Source: Macrothele yani (Eukaryota; Arthropoda; Arachnida; Araneae; Macrothelidae). Taken from it: a DNA stretch of 64,000 bases. The stretch covers positions 165,260,709-165,324,708 of the forward strand of contig CM076997.1 in the NCBI GenBank assembly GCA_039090855.1, written 5' to 3'. Positions 43,971 to 54,660 of this stretch are shown here, one piece after another; position 1 is the stretch's first letter; each line of letters opens with the position of its first letter. Below the pieces are notes generated by a model. It ran no database searches and was not told the origin of the DNA. It was given only the letters and a program-made list of their open reading frames with translations. Position numbers and translations under genes: made by a program.

Positions 43971-45835
43971 ACAAGAAAGATGACACCGAATCTTCGGTTG
44001 TAATCAGCATGTCTGATGAATCCTTTCAGATGCCAATTCAATTTCTCAAAGCTTTTCAAAATTAATGGGACCGATTAGGAAAACTATCAACCCGATTTCT
44101 ACAATCGATACAGCATCCAGAAATAGAAACAGCTCCTTACTTCGAACAGCCGCTAAAATATATTTGATGAAAATTAACAAATTTCTCACAAAAACTTTCT
44201 CATAGCCCAAGGTAGGTATCAGAGGCAAAGACATTTTCAAATCGAACAGTTAAAAGAAGAAATATACATGTAGAAAGGAACATGATATAATCCTACGCCT
44301 TCTAATGGAAGAATTTTGCACAATGGAAGAGTTAAAAATAGTGGACAAACCTTCTTCATGCAAAAAGAACTTTCCAAATATGGCTCCAGGAAGCAAAGAT
44401 AGCGAGAAAAAGGTTTCGACCTTTACGCACCCTAGCGGGAAACCACTGCATTATTTAAAGATGATAATCCTCCACAACTCTATTGTAGCTCATGGCATAG
44501 AGTAAAAACCAAGTTTCTCAATAAGGTTTTTAGAAGCGGAGATACAACTGTAAACTGAAATACAAAAACATCGCCTAGCGACAGAACTATGAACTATAAA
44601 ACTCCTCATGTACTGAGCTAAAGTGTTCTGCTCAATAAATGGCATCCGGTGTTGAAAAATGTTTCTTAGTCGCACATGTAGAATCAGAGATATTGAGAAA
44701 AACATTTTAAGCATATGCGCCACCTAGCGGAGAAGCCATGCATTATTTTAAGAAGAAAATACTCCAAAAAGGTTTATCCTCGTGAGTGGCATCCGTCTAG
44801 GAAAGATTTTTTCAGTCGAGAGTGGACGAGCTCCGATTTCTTTACAAATACATAGGAAGCATAAATTAAAACTTACGCCCTCTGGTGGCCAAAATATTGT
44901 TTGCCAAATATAAGAAATTATATTCAGAGCATTTCCTGTCAGGAGCTGTGTCCAGTGGAGAAATAATTTTTCAAATCGGAGTTTTAAAAGCAGAGATATC
45001 GAGGAAAACACAATTTACCTTAACAACCCCTGGCGAAAAGTCTATGAATTACTTGAAAATTTTGAAATTATATGAAAAATATTTCGAACCGGAAACTCCA
45101 TCCAACAAAGAAGGCATATTTTAAATCTGATTCTTTCAAGCTGAAATATCGAGAAAAATAAGATACGTCTACGCAACCAGACAGAGAAATAATGCATTAT
45201 TTTAAAAAGAAAGTATTCCGAAAACGTTTATCGACGTGAATGATATCGGCACAGGAAAATTTTTTTAATCGAGGTTTTAGAAGCTCAGGTGTTGCTGGAA
45301 ATACGTCAGAAGCAGAAACTAAAACTTACGCCCCCTGGTGGCTAAACTGTTTTTACCAAAAATTAGAATATGTATGCAACATATTTCTTAACAGGAGCTG
45401 TACCCGCTTCAGAAATAATTTTTAAAATGAGAGTTTTAAAAGCAGAGATACAGTTTACTTTTACGCCCCCTAACGGAAAATCTATGCGTAACTTAAAAAA
45501 GTGATTGTACATAAAATAGTCTTCGCCATAAATGGGATAGAAAGGTAAAAGGATTTTTTGAATCGAATGTTTAGAAGCAAATATATGGAATAAAATGTAT
45601 TTTGAATTTGATGTCATCTACATTTACACCCTGTAGCGACCAAGTTGTGCATCCTAAATAAAAAGGAAAACGAAGTAAAGGATCATCATTTGCACATTTC
45701 AAGCTTCCCAATGCAAAAATAATTTTTCAAATTGTACTATTAGTTGCGAAGATATGGTGTCCACAGACGGGCGGACGGACAAACCGGTAAGATAAGCACA
45801 ATTTCTTTCACAAAAGGCGTGCCAAAAAGGGTGCT
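43971..45835 (-). repeat. Array B: same higher-order repeat as array A, inverted
   Basis: The minus strand repeats the ~150 bp subunits of array A. On the + strand the cores read TTACGCCCYCTGGTGGC-like, at about 44420, 44708, 44874, 45015, 45160, 45325, 45460 and 45622. The clearest are CTTACGCCCTCTGGTGGCC (about 44874) and CTTACGCCCCCTGGTGGC (about 45326). Both ends match array A: AAGATGACACCGAA at 43977 and the GGACGGACAAACCGGTAAG end near 45770-45835. No coding potential. Confidence 0.85.
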
Positions 45836-46327
45836 AAAGAGCTGTTCCAAAATAATTATCAATGTGTGGCTCGACATTCTTATCAGTGAATATAAATCAA
45901 AAGAAACACATAAGAAAATATTAAAAAATTTTTTAAGAAATTTACTGCGAAAGTAATATGCCGAGGTGTTGTTTTGATATTTGAGATGATCACCTTAGTG
46001 ATAAAACGAATCAGTTAAGTAAAACCACTTGATCTTCTAAAATTATTTGTGTACAAACTGACTATATCCTAAAGAAAGAATGTTAGGTGTGAAATACATG
46101 TTGGCGATCAAGAATAATGGTGTAAAGAATACGTCAGATGCGTCGCTCTCAGTTTAATGGTATTTCTGAGCGTTCGTTAATTGTCGCGAGATCTCACGAG
46201 TATGCTCAGGCTCAGTTTGTTTCTTTTATAAAGGTGAGTTGTTATCTGATAGTCTAGAAATACGTTTTTCATTGGAATTTTTTTAATTAAAGATTATACG
46301 TTTCCTCATGCCAGATGCTCTCGCGCC
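45836..46327. other. Spacer between arrays B and C
   Basis: Nothing recognised. Confidence 0.4.
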
Positions 46328-46520
46328 AACACGCTGGCGCAGTTGCCTAAGCGTTGGTTTCTGACCACTCCTCCGGCCGTAGTGGCATGAATGTTGTGTT
46401 TTTCTTACTCCACTGGTTCCATCCCTTCCCTGGAACCAGTGGCTCTAAATTAAAGACGGACAACTGCTTATAGCCCATCGAGTTGCTCATACCGCTCATT
46501 AAAGCACAAAACAAAGATAA
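46328..46520 (+). mobile_element. SINE S1 fused to array C
   Basis: The head (GCTGGCGCAGTTGCCTAAGC, A box) and tail (CTGGAACCAGTGGCTCTAAA, GCTTATAGCCCATCGAGTTG) are readable; the B box is lost. It is followed without a gap by AACAAGAAAGATGACACCGA, exactly as at array B. Confidence 0.8.
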
Positions 46521-47925
46521 AACAAGAAAGATGACACCGAATTTTCGGTTGTAATGAACACGTACTTTGGACCCGTTCTGACGCCAATCAGTTTCATAAA
46601 AGCTATTCAAAGTCAATCGAATCGGTATGGAAAACAGTAGTATCTGACCGAAGAAAGAAGTTTTCCAATCGGGTTTTTAACCCCGCAGATATTGCTGTAA
46701 ACTTAATCGGGAGCTTACGCCCTCTGGTGGGAGACTTGTGCGTTAAGAAAAATTTGAAATTATATAAGAAACATTTAGCAGCGGAAATACTGTCTAACAA
46801 AGAAAAAACAGAGACGTCGACAAATATAAGAAATGCATCCACGCCCCCTGGCGGAAAAACCATGCATTATTTTAAAAAGAAAGCATACTCTAAAAATGTC
46901 TCGATGTGAGCGGTGTCGGCCCAAGAAAGAATTTTTCCAATCAAGTTTTCTGGAACTCAGGTTTTGCTGCAAATACATCAGAAGCAGAAATTAACGCTTT
47001 CGCCCTCTGGTGGCCAAACCATTCTTTACCAAATTTTAGATATTATATGCAAAACATTTCTCATCAGGAGCTGTATGCTATACAGGAAGAATTTTTCAAA
47101 TCGGAGTTTTAGAAGCAGAGATGATGGCAAAGACGCATTTTACCTCCTCGCCTTCTTGCGGAAAGTATATGATTTACTTCAAAATTTTTAAATTATATGA
47201 AAACCATTTTGCACTGGAACGCCATCCAACAAGGACGGAATTTTTCAAATCGAAAGTTCAGAAGTAGAGATACATAAAAAAAACATGATATACATCTCCG
47301 CCCCGTGGAGGAGGAACCATGCATTATTTTAAGAAGAAAATATTCTGAAAAAGTTTATCTACGTGAGTAGTATCGGTCCACGAGCGAATTTTTTTTTTCG
47401 TAAATTAAAGCTTACGCCTCCTGGTGGCAAAACCATTTTTTACCAAATATTAGAAATTATATGAAAAAGATTTTCAATCAGGAGCTGTAACTGCTTTTGG
47501 AAGAATTTTTTCAAATCAGAGTTTTTCAAGCAGATATATCAGGGAAAACGCAGTTTATCTTTACGTCTCCTAGCGGAAAAAATTATGTGTTACTTGAAAA
47601 AGTGATTATGCTAAAACAGTCTTCGACATAAATTAAATCTAAAGGTAAAATAATTATTTTCAATCGGACGTTTAGAAGCAAATATACGGAATAAAATGCA
47701 TTTTGAATTCTATATCATCTGCGTTTACGCCCTCTAGTAGCGAAATTGTACATCGTGAGAAAAACAAATAGAAATAAAGAATCATCATTCACAATTTTCA
47801 GGTTTTCCAATGCAAAAAGAATTTTTCAAATCTGACTATTGAAGAGTAATGTTGTCCGTAGACGGACGGATAAACCGATAACATGAGCAAGATCTTTTTC
47901 ACAAAAGACCTGCTAAAAAGAAATG
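46521..47925 (-). repeat. Array C: third copy of the CTCF-like higher-order repeat
   Basis: Same orientation and order as array B but shorter. Cores on the + strand lie at about 46707, 46838, 46998, 47147, 47300, 47413, 47560 and 47726, the clearest being TTACGCCCTCTGGTGGGAG, ACGCCCCCTGGCGGAAAAAC and CGCCCTCTGGTGGCCAAACC. It ends near 47925 after GACGGACGGATAAACCGATA. Confidence 0.85.
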
Positions 47926-48458
47926 CTTTATCAGCTTGAGGAGGTGAACCCCTGAAGCAAGTGCTCTTCCCCACAATAAGAAAACTGTACTGTGTCTGAG
48001 GAACAGCGCTTCTGTTAATGAGTTCACCTCGTTGAAGTTGAGGGAGGTGCAGCGTGAGATCGGGAACCCACTTTAGACGCGTTTCATGTCCTTCAACCGA
48101 CAACTTGTTGATCGTCCGACCGATGAAGACAACTGTGCTACCTACCATAACCTTATATACAGTACTTCCAACAGTTAGATAGGCATTGTCTTACAGAGTA
48201 ATGTTGCGAGGAATATTCTTACAAACAACATAACACAAACCACAACATGGGGGCCTTCTTTTTAAACAAAATAACAAGATGTAATATACTGTATCACATA
48301 CACCAATACATATCTATCGTTACTATACTTGATGATTCATGAACACGAAATATAAATCAGAAAGGCCGTTAACATATTACCGTTTACAGCACGAATGGCA
48401 TTTGGGAAGGCTCTTCGTTTATTTTCCGTTAGCGTCTTCACGTGAGAGTATATAAGAG
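47926..48458. other. Unassigned sequence with one anonymous ORF
   Basis: The minus-strand frame 48148-47940 (MVGSTVVFIGRTINKLSVEG...LPQLQRGELINRSAVPQTQY) is less AT-biased than its surroundings and could be a fragment of a retroelement or host protein. I cannot assign it. A TATAAGAG word lies at about 48450. Confidence 0.25.
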
Positions 48459-48480
48459 CGTGGCGCCATCTAGTGGTTGC
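48459..48480 (-). promoter_or_regulatory. Possible CTCF binding site
   Basis: The minus strand reads GCAACCACTAGATGGCGCCA, which contains the core CCACTAGATGGCGCC known for vertebrate and fly CTCF. It is outside the arrays, about 530 bp beyond array C. Motif match only. Confidence 0.35.
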
Positions 48481-50520
48481 CGAGGAGGGTGGCTACCAAC
48501 CCATAACGTTTATCCTAAACAAATATTTAATAATATGTCGTAATTACAGCTACAAATGTAACATCTCACCATAACAAAAAGAACAGCAAAATCTGGGAAT
48601 ACAAATATTACACGGGAGAGTATACAGAGGTATAACTAATGATATTTACTCTCGTGGTACCAGCCCCTAATTTCGAATCCTTTATGCTAATCACGTGATA
48701 CGAAATCAGATGCTATAACAGGTGCATCACGGACAGCTGCTAGCTTTTTTTTTTTTCTTGAAAAAATATAAAAAGCTCGACTGTCATGGCTACGGGTACC
48801 GTGCATTAGTTCCATGTTCATCCACTATTGCGCAGTTTTACTAAAATGTTCATGGCCAACCGGTTCCTACTTGACTCAATGCAAGATTAACTTTTGGGTC
48901 TCTTCCTTTGTGGAAATATTCAATTAAAAAAATAATCTTAAATATGCTCGTATCACGCGGGAATATATTGTAAGGGCTCGGGCGTTCACAAATGAAAATA
49001 TTTATCTTTATATCTCTTTCTCTGAGGTAATAATCATTTAGTTGCTTTTATATTTTCGTTTAAATATATGTAGGTGAAAATTCTGCTTTGACAAATATGC
49101 AAAAATAATTAAGAAGAATGTATACGGTACGCCCAATTCATCAAAGTATATAAACCCGACATAACCTTGGAACCATAGTTTAAGCACACAAAAATATTAT
49201 AAAACGCCACTGCATCTAGTAATGAATTCTTAAAATAGGACACGTTTTGTTTCGTAACAGCTGCTAATACCTATGATAATCTAACTTCTTCCTCTTATCA
49301 AACTTGACGAAGCGACCTCGCGAGATTAAAATATGCCCCCGAGTAGAATTTGAGCAAGCTTTATTTACGAAATCGACTTGTTTATTTCTGAAGTACGGTG
49401 TATTACAAATTCGGTAGTGCATATTTATCACAAGGTATTAAAACAAACTCAACCTTGTCACATAACATGACGTCGAACGCAGCTAATACTGCGTGCTTCA
49501 TCAGTTTCTCTCAAATCTCTCAGTTTGAAGGTATTAGTTCTGCGCTCGAAATTCAGTGTCTTCCAGCTTTCGCTATTTTCTGAATTGTTAACCGTTATAT
49601 ACTGTGTTAAAATGGAGGATTTATATTCGCGATTTATGAACAACCTGAGCAATAAAGTCTCATTATTTTTATTTGTTTGACTAACCGTAATTTGTATTTG
49701 TTTGACTAACCGTAAGCGATATCGTGCTACCTAATGGACAGAACAGCAAACTCACCCTTTCTGAATTTTTCTAAATCGGAGAGAAAAAGCCTCGAAAAAA
49801 ATTAAAAAAACGTCTCTGAAAACAATATTTCAATTATATCAAAATTTTTGAACTGATCTTTGTGCCGTTTTAAACGTCATGATACATTATAATTATTATT
49901 ATTTCTCTTCTCGTCAACTTTCTTGGTCAGGGCCGGTGGGAAGTGAGCAAAAGATGGAGATATTCCATCGTTTGCAGAATGGCTGCTTTTTGAATTGCGT
50001 GAAGGAGTCCCTGTGACAATCACAATTGCTACAGATTTTTCAAAAAATTATTTGGTACCACTGAGGTTGGCGAAATGACAACTGGCACGGCCTGTGTTAT
50101 GCTCCCTCGCTCATGTATAACCACTGGGTGACTTTGCTTGATGCGTTTTTATATTATATTATATTTTAGAGAGAGATGAAAGTACCGTGGACTTAGTGAG
50201 TGTCTTTCCAAAATGCCTCGAGTGATGGTTATATCTTCAATTTTCGTTTCGTTTACACTTTCAGCAGAAATTGAAGGATATTGATAACTTTAGGATGAAT
50301 TTTGTGTGTATTCAAATACAGTAGGATAATTTTTCTGAATGTTTCACAAGATTACTGAAAAAGTGAATATTATTGAAAATTTTGGTTTTATTCTTTCTGA
50401 AAGAATTATTCAAATCTGTTGCTTAAAAACTGTGTGATACGGGAAAAATTAATACGAATTCACATAACGTATTGGGAAAGTTAGGACAAGCGAGATATAG
50501 AAAATATGCAGTATTTCCAA
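48481..50520. other. Unassigned AT-rich sequence
   Basis: No element recognised in 2 kb. A 21 bp direct duplication (TATTTGTTTGACTAACCGTAA) lies at about 49669-49714. Confidence 0.4.
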
Positions 50521-50790
50521 TTATGAAGATATTTTCCTATGTCCGACGTGGAAAATAGATTTGTCATCTGGATGGATCTTGTCATCCAAGTCTTGCATGA
50601 TGCTGTCATTTTGGTGATGATAAAAATCATCTGTCTTCTCCTTAGATTTTGGTGATCTTCTCACACTCTGGTCTAGATTGCTTATTAAAATTTCAGTTTC
50701 ACCTTTTGCATCTTTAGCCACTTCAAACTTTGAGTCGGCTACAACATCTTCAGCACTATTAATAGGTTTAAGAAAAGCAGACAGACTTTC
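50521..50790 (-). CDS. Candidate coding fragment, unidentified
   Basis: A minus-strand frame stays open for about 90 codons: ESHGKQKESLSAFLKPINSA...VAKDAKGETEILISNLDQSV...DDKIHPDDKSIFHVGHRKIS. It is charged and hydrophilic, unlike chance ORFs here. Only the last 66 codons have a methionine start (50721), and no strong splice sites bound it. It could be an exon piece or a relic; no family recognised. Confidence 0.2.
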   Translation of the reverse strand, partial: ESLSAFLKPINSAEDVVADSKFEVAKDAKGETEILISNLDQSVRRSPKSKEKTDDFYHHQNDSIMQDLDDKIHPDDKSIFHVGHRKISS

Positions 50791-51383
50791 TTTTTGCTTT
50801 CCATGAGATTCTTACTTCTCTTTCTTTCTCTTCCGTTTCTCATTTCCTGATAAGAATTGGTGCCTCATGATAACAAACTTATAATTTGGCTATATACTAA
50901 TTCATCAGACGGTTTTATATTATAGAGAAAATAAATGGATATGAGAAATCAGGAATGCAATTCAGCAAATCGGACATAGGAAAATGAATAAAGGGCATGA
51001 ATAAGGACCATGCCATTTGAAATGAATAAAGGACAAAATATGATTTAGAACAATATTGCTTTGCTCTCATACACTTATTGCAGAGTTTTCTGTATATTTC
51101 AGTTCTCATTTATCCCAAGAAAAATCTTGTCTGTATTTCAATGTTTGGGTGCTTTTTGAAAAATGGGTAGTTTCCCAGATGGTAAAATCTAACACACATA
51201 CGCATAGAATTTGACATCAAGATTCTACCGTAAGACGTTCTACTGTCGTTGGTATTTGGTATCACTGCGTTCTACTGGTACAACAAGACGTTCTACTGTC
51301 GTTGGTATTTTGGTACTTGGTTTTTCTGCACGAAAACGTAATCGATTTAGTTAAAACAACGATTGCGTGTTTTAAGGCATTTA
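50791..51383. other. Unassigned sequence with a short direct duplication
   Basis: AAGACGTTCTACTGTCGTTG occurs at about 51232 and 51294. Confidence 0.35.
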
Positions 51384-52062
51384 TCTTTTGTTCTGAGATT
51401 TAACGACCACCGTGAACAACCCAATCGGCTATGATCAGTTTCCCGTTCCAAGTTTAGGGAAAGAGAGAGAGAAATAGTCAGTCCAAAGTTCGTGATCAGT
51501 TCATAAACTCAACGTGGATCAGGAACACCAAACAGACGTCATCGCTCGTTCCACGTTGAAAAGTGAGTCACGGAAAAATTGTTAACGGCCTCCACCGGGA
51601 ACCGAACCCAGGGTCTTCCAGTTACGCGCCGGACATGATACCACTGCGGCCTCGAATTCTTTACTCTGGCAAGTGATTAACTACCCAAACCACATGGCCT
51701 CTAATTCTCCAGACTCACAAATGATTAACTGCTAAACCACATTGTGTGTCTGGAGAATTCGAGACCGCAGTTGTAGTCCGTCTGGCGCGTAACTGCAAGA
51801 CACTGGGTTCGATTCCAGTGACGGCCGATGATATTTTTTTCGTGACTCACTTATCAACGTGGAAAGAGCGATGACTTCTGTTTGGTGCCCAAGTGAGTGA
51901 AGAGAGAGAAAGAGGGAGAGCCAGTCCCAAGGTAGTGAAGATAGAGAAAGCCAGTGCCATAAGAAAAACATGACATCCATGCCTCACCGGTATTAGAACA
52001 CGGACCATTTAGGGCGAATGGTCAGAAGTGAACGGTTAGACCACTGCGTCACCGGGACGACT
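51384..52062 (-). mobile_element. SINE S1 interrupted by two S2 copies
   Basis: The tail half of an S1 lies at 51384-51490 (GATTTAACGACCACCGTGAA) and the head half at about 51896-52062 (AAGAAAAACATGACATCCAT to ACCACTGCGTCACCGGGAC). Both are on the minus strand and in order, so the ~400 bp between is an insertion. Confidence 0.7.
51527..51892. mobile_element. Inverted pair of S2 SINEs
   Basis: A minus-strand S2 (51527-51660, B box GGAACCGAACCC) and a plus-strand S2 (51760-51892, B box GGGTTCGATTCC) are near reverse complements (shared GTCATCGCTC.TTCCACGTTG and AGTTACGCGCC). The ~100 bp between them contains a roughly 48 bp tandem duplication of the head-side sequence (GGCCTC.AATTCT...AACCACAT). 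Confidence 0.75.
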
Positions 52063-52772
52063 TCAAAGCACTTATTTTTAAGTTATTAGGAAGCATGTTA
52101 TGAGCAGAGATGTGATGTGCACCATAAACACTATTGCATTTCCAACGATATTATGAATACGATGATTACCTTTTTCTTCTATAATCCCGCCCTGCCATCG
52201 ATTATTTGCATACACAATGCAAAACTGTACAGATATATGTTTAAAAACCTCTGCAACTAAGTACCTTAGTTGCTGTTTTTTCACTGTTTTACTTTAAACA
52301 CTCGCTACGTAGAATTTCGCTCAATATAATTACTTTCGTTAATGATTCGTGTTCGCATTTAAGAATTGAAGTCGTCTCGTAAAATTTCCGTATTCAATAT
52401 CTTGTCAGCTTTAATCAGCAAGAACGTAAAGCACAGAAACGCATGCTGCGAAATTCAATTATAGAACTGCGCTTTCTCAGAAATAATATTTTGGCAAAGA
52501 CAAATCACTCAAAACTTTATTTAATACGTTACTTTTGATTGCTTTCTAATATCTATGCTAATAGGGAATGATAATTATTCTTCTGAAAATAATTAGGCGT
52601 GAAACAGCCAGAGGTTTTAAGCTTTGGTCCATGTTGAAGGAAAAAGAGGATCTACAACGACTTGTAATTCTTCTTCCAAATTTTCTGCAAAATGTCCTAT
52701 TTCCTCTTCGCAGGTTTATGAAACTGATTAGCATTTTTTTTTATAATTATGTATGTTATTTTGCACCAAGAA
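52063..52772. other. Unassigned AT-rich sequence
   Basis: Nothing recognised. Confidence 0.35.
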
Positions 52773-53012
52773 CTATGGCTCTAATGCAAAAATAATTTCC
52801 CGAATTTTTCGTTCATTCTTGGATAATAAAGTATTCAGTTTCGTTTGTATTTTCCCTTGTCGAAATGACATATATGGATTTTTTTTAATGTTTAATTTTT
52901 CTTTTAAAACTGGATAATTTTCTTCCAGGTATCCTGCGCCCATGGCATTAAGTGTGTCTCGAATACTTTCATAATCTTCCAAGAATAATTCATGGGATAT
53001 ATCAGATATCAT
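52773..53012 (-). CDS. Small ORF, possible host coding piece
   Basis: 79 codons on the minus strand: MISDISHELFLEDYESIRDT, then LNAMGAGYLEENYPVLKEKL and ending REIIFALEP. A stop precedes the ATG closely. The balanced composition with predicted helical text looks protein-like, but I recognise no family, and neither a splice signal nor a promoter supports it. Confidence 0.2.
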   Translation of the reverse strand: MISDISHELFLEDYESIRDTLNAMGAGYLEENYPVLKEKLNIKKNPYMSFRQGKIQTKLNTLLSKNERKIREIIFALEP

Positions 53013-53945
53013 TTATTTTTATGAAGAACTGTTCGCGAAGATTGGAGCTCATAGGGCATAGGGAAGCCCCAAGACGTTCTCTGATAGTATAATTAAAGTT
53101 TGCAATCGCACCTTCAGGTGTAATGAGGTAAAGGAATTTCAAAGTTTCTACTTAGTAGGTCAAAATGAATGGATAAACTCTAAACACTTAAATATTGGGT
53201 GAAAATTGTTTCCCTGTAAAACAGTAGATAATTGCTCTATAACCAACACACGGCTATGATAGTGTTCAACTGAGGGAAACAGTTGAACAGTAGAACTGCT
53301 TCCTTCATTTGAACAGTTTGGTGCAGTTCTTAATCAAGTAGCTGTCATTTTATGCAGATTATCAATCAATTCGTGATTTGAATATTGTGTCTGACCGCCC
53401 GGCTTGTGTAATGGATTGCCGTGTGCTCCGTATGCATTATTAAACATGGTCGAACAGTTCCGTATGAGTGGTTAACCATTGTCTACAACAAAGTTTTTAC
53501 TTAGCTGGAGATATTAATCGTAGATATCCTGCAGCAGGTGTGCGTGTACAAGAATCTGTTTCAAGACAACTAAGCTAAATGTGATGAGAAAAATTTACGG
53601 TGAATAAAATGTGAAAAGCTAAAAAGAATAAAACATTATCCTTTTCAAATAGCTTAGCAAGAGTCATCAGTGGATTATATTTCGTGACAGAGTTTGTAAA
53701 TGTACAGACAGTCTCCCTCACCGCATAGACACCTATATTCGAAGTGACTGTGCCATCGGAGTTCTTCATTAATTCCATGTAAAGAACAAAACGCATAGAA
53801 ATGCAGTGCATGAAAAAATTCTACTACTAACGAAGAGTGAATTGGATTTTCTTCAAAAGAAAATCCTTAATTTGTTATACAAATGTTCGAACCTAATACA
53901 CCCAGTCTTGTTGCCTTATGGCACTAGAGATGTGTGTTGGTTATA
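53013..53945. other. Unassigned sequence
   Basis: A 78-codon minus ORF at 53811-53575 (MHCISMRFVLYMELMKNSDG TVTSNIG...) is of uncertain status; nothing else seen. Confidence 0.3.
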
Positions 53946-54001
53946 GGACATTTACTAATTAATTAGTCCTTCCCGAAAGACTAATTAATTAGTAAATGTC
54001 C
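53946..54001. repeat. Perfect 23 bp palindrome with 10 nt loop
   Basis: 53946-53968 is the exact reverse complement of 53979-54001; the arms contain the smaller palindrome ACTAATTAATTAGT. Confidence 0.9.
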
Positions 54002-54387
54002 TGAGTCCAAATAAGAATCTGAATAGTCAGTAGATCACATGAAGAAAAATGCAATACGACTAATCAGGTTTTCTTAACATCAATTGTAATCATACTGGCG
54101 TTTTTCTTAGTTATTTGGATCGATAAAATTTGGTTGAAAAATAAGGTCAAAATTTATTGCGAAGAAAGTGCACATACATTTTGAAAACAACAAATTTAAT
54201 TACATACAATACGCAAAAGTCGTAATCATAGAGGAAACATCCCGTAAGAACTGTAATAATAACACACTAACATAGATTTTATATGTTTCAGAACATGTAT
54301 TAAACAATCCAACTAAGATAAATAAAACAGGAAAAAATGAATGAGATAGTACAGCTACAAACAATAGAACAAATTAGATTTTTTTCT
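54002..54387. other. Unassigned AT-rich sequence
   Basis: Nothing recognised. Confidence 0.35.
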
Positions 54388-54542
54388 CGTTTGTTGTTTT
54401 GGGGTTTAACGATCACCGTGAACATCTCTAGTGCCATAAGTCAAACACAACATCCATGCCTCAGCGGAATTCGAACCCGGATCCATCTCGGATGAATGCT
54501 TCGAAACCAGCGCTTAGAGCACTCCACTTCCGGGGTGGCAAT
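54388..54542 (-). mobile_element. SINE S1 with internal deletion
   Basis: GGGGTTTAACGATCACCGTG (tail) is followed closely by AGTGCCATAAGTCAAACACA, losing about 60 bp of body. The B box (GGAATTCGAACCC) and head are present. Confidence 0.85.
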
Positions 54543-54660
54543 TTTAATTAGAAAAATGTGGAATTTAAAACTGGTGATGACGCAGGTATCCAGTTTTTCA
54601 GACTAGGAGGTTAGGCCTACATCCTAAGTATTTTGATCTCCTAACTATTGAACAATTATA

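Noticed and set aside
47940..48148. Retroviral-like gag or protease fragment
   Set aside because: The minus-strand text looked protein-like, but I could not find a protease, RT or LTR feature, so it is left unassigned.
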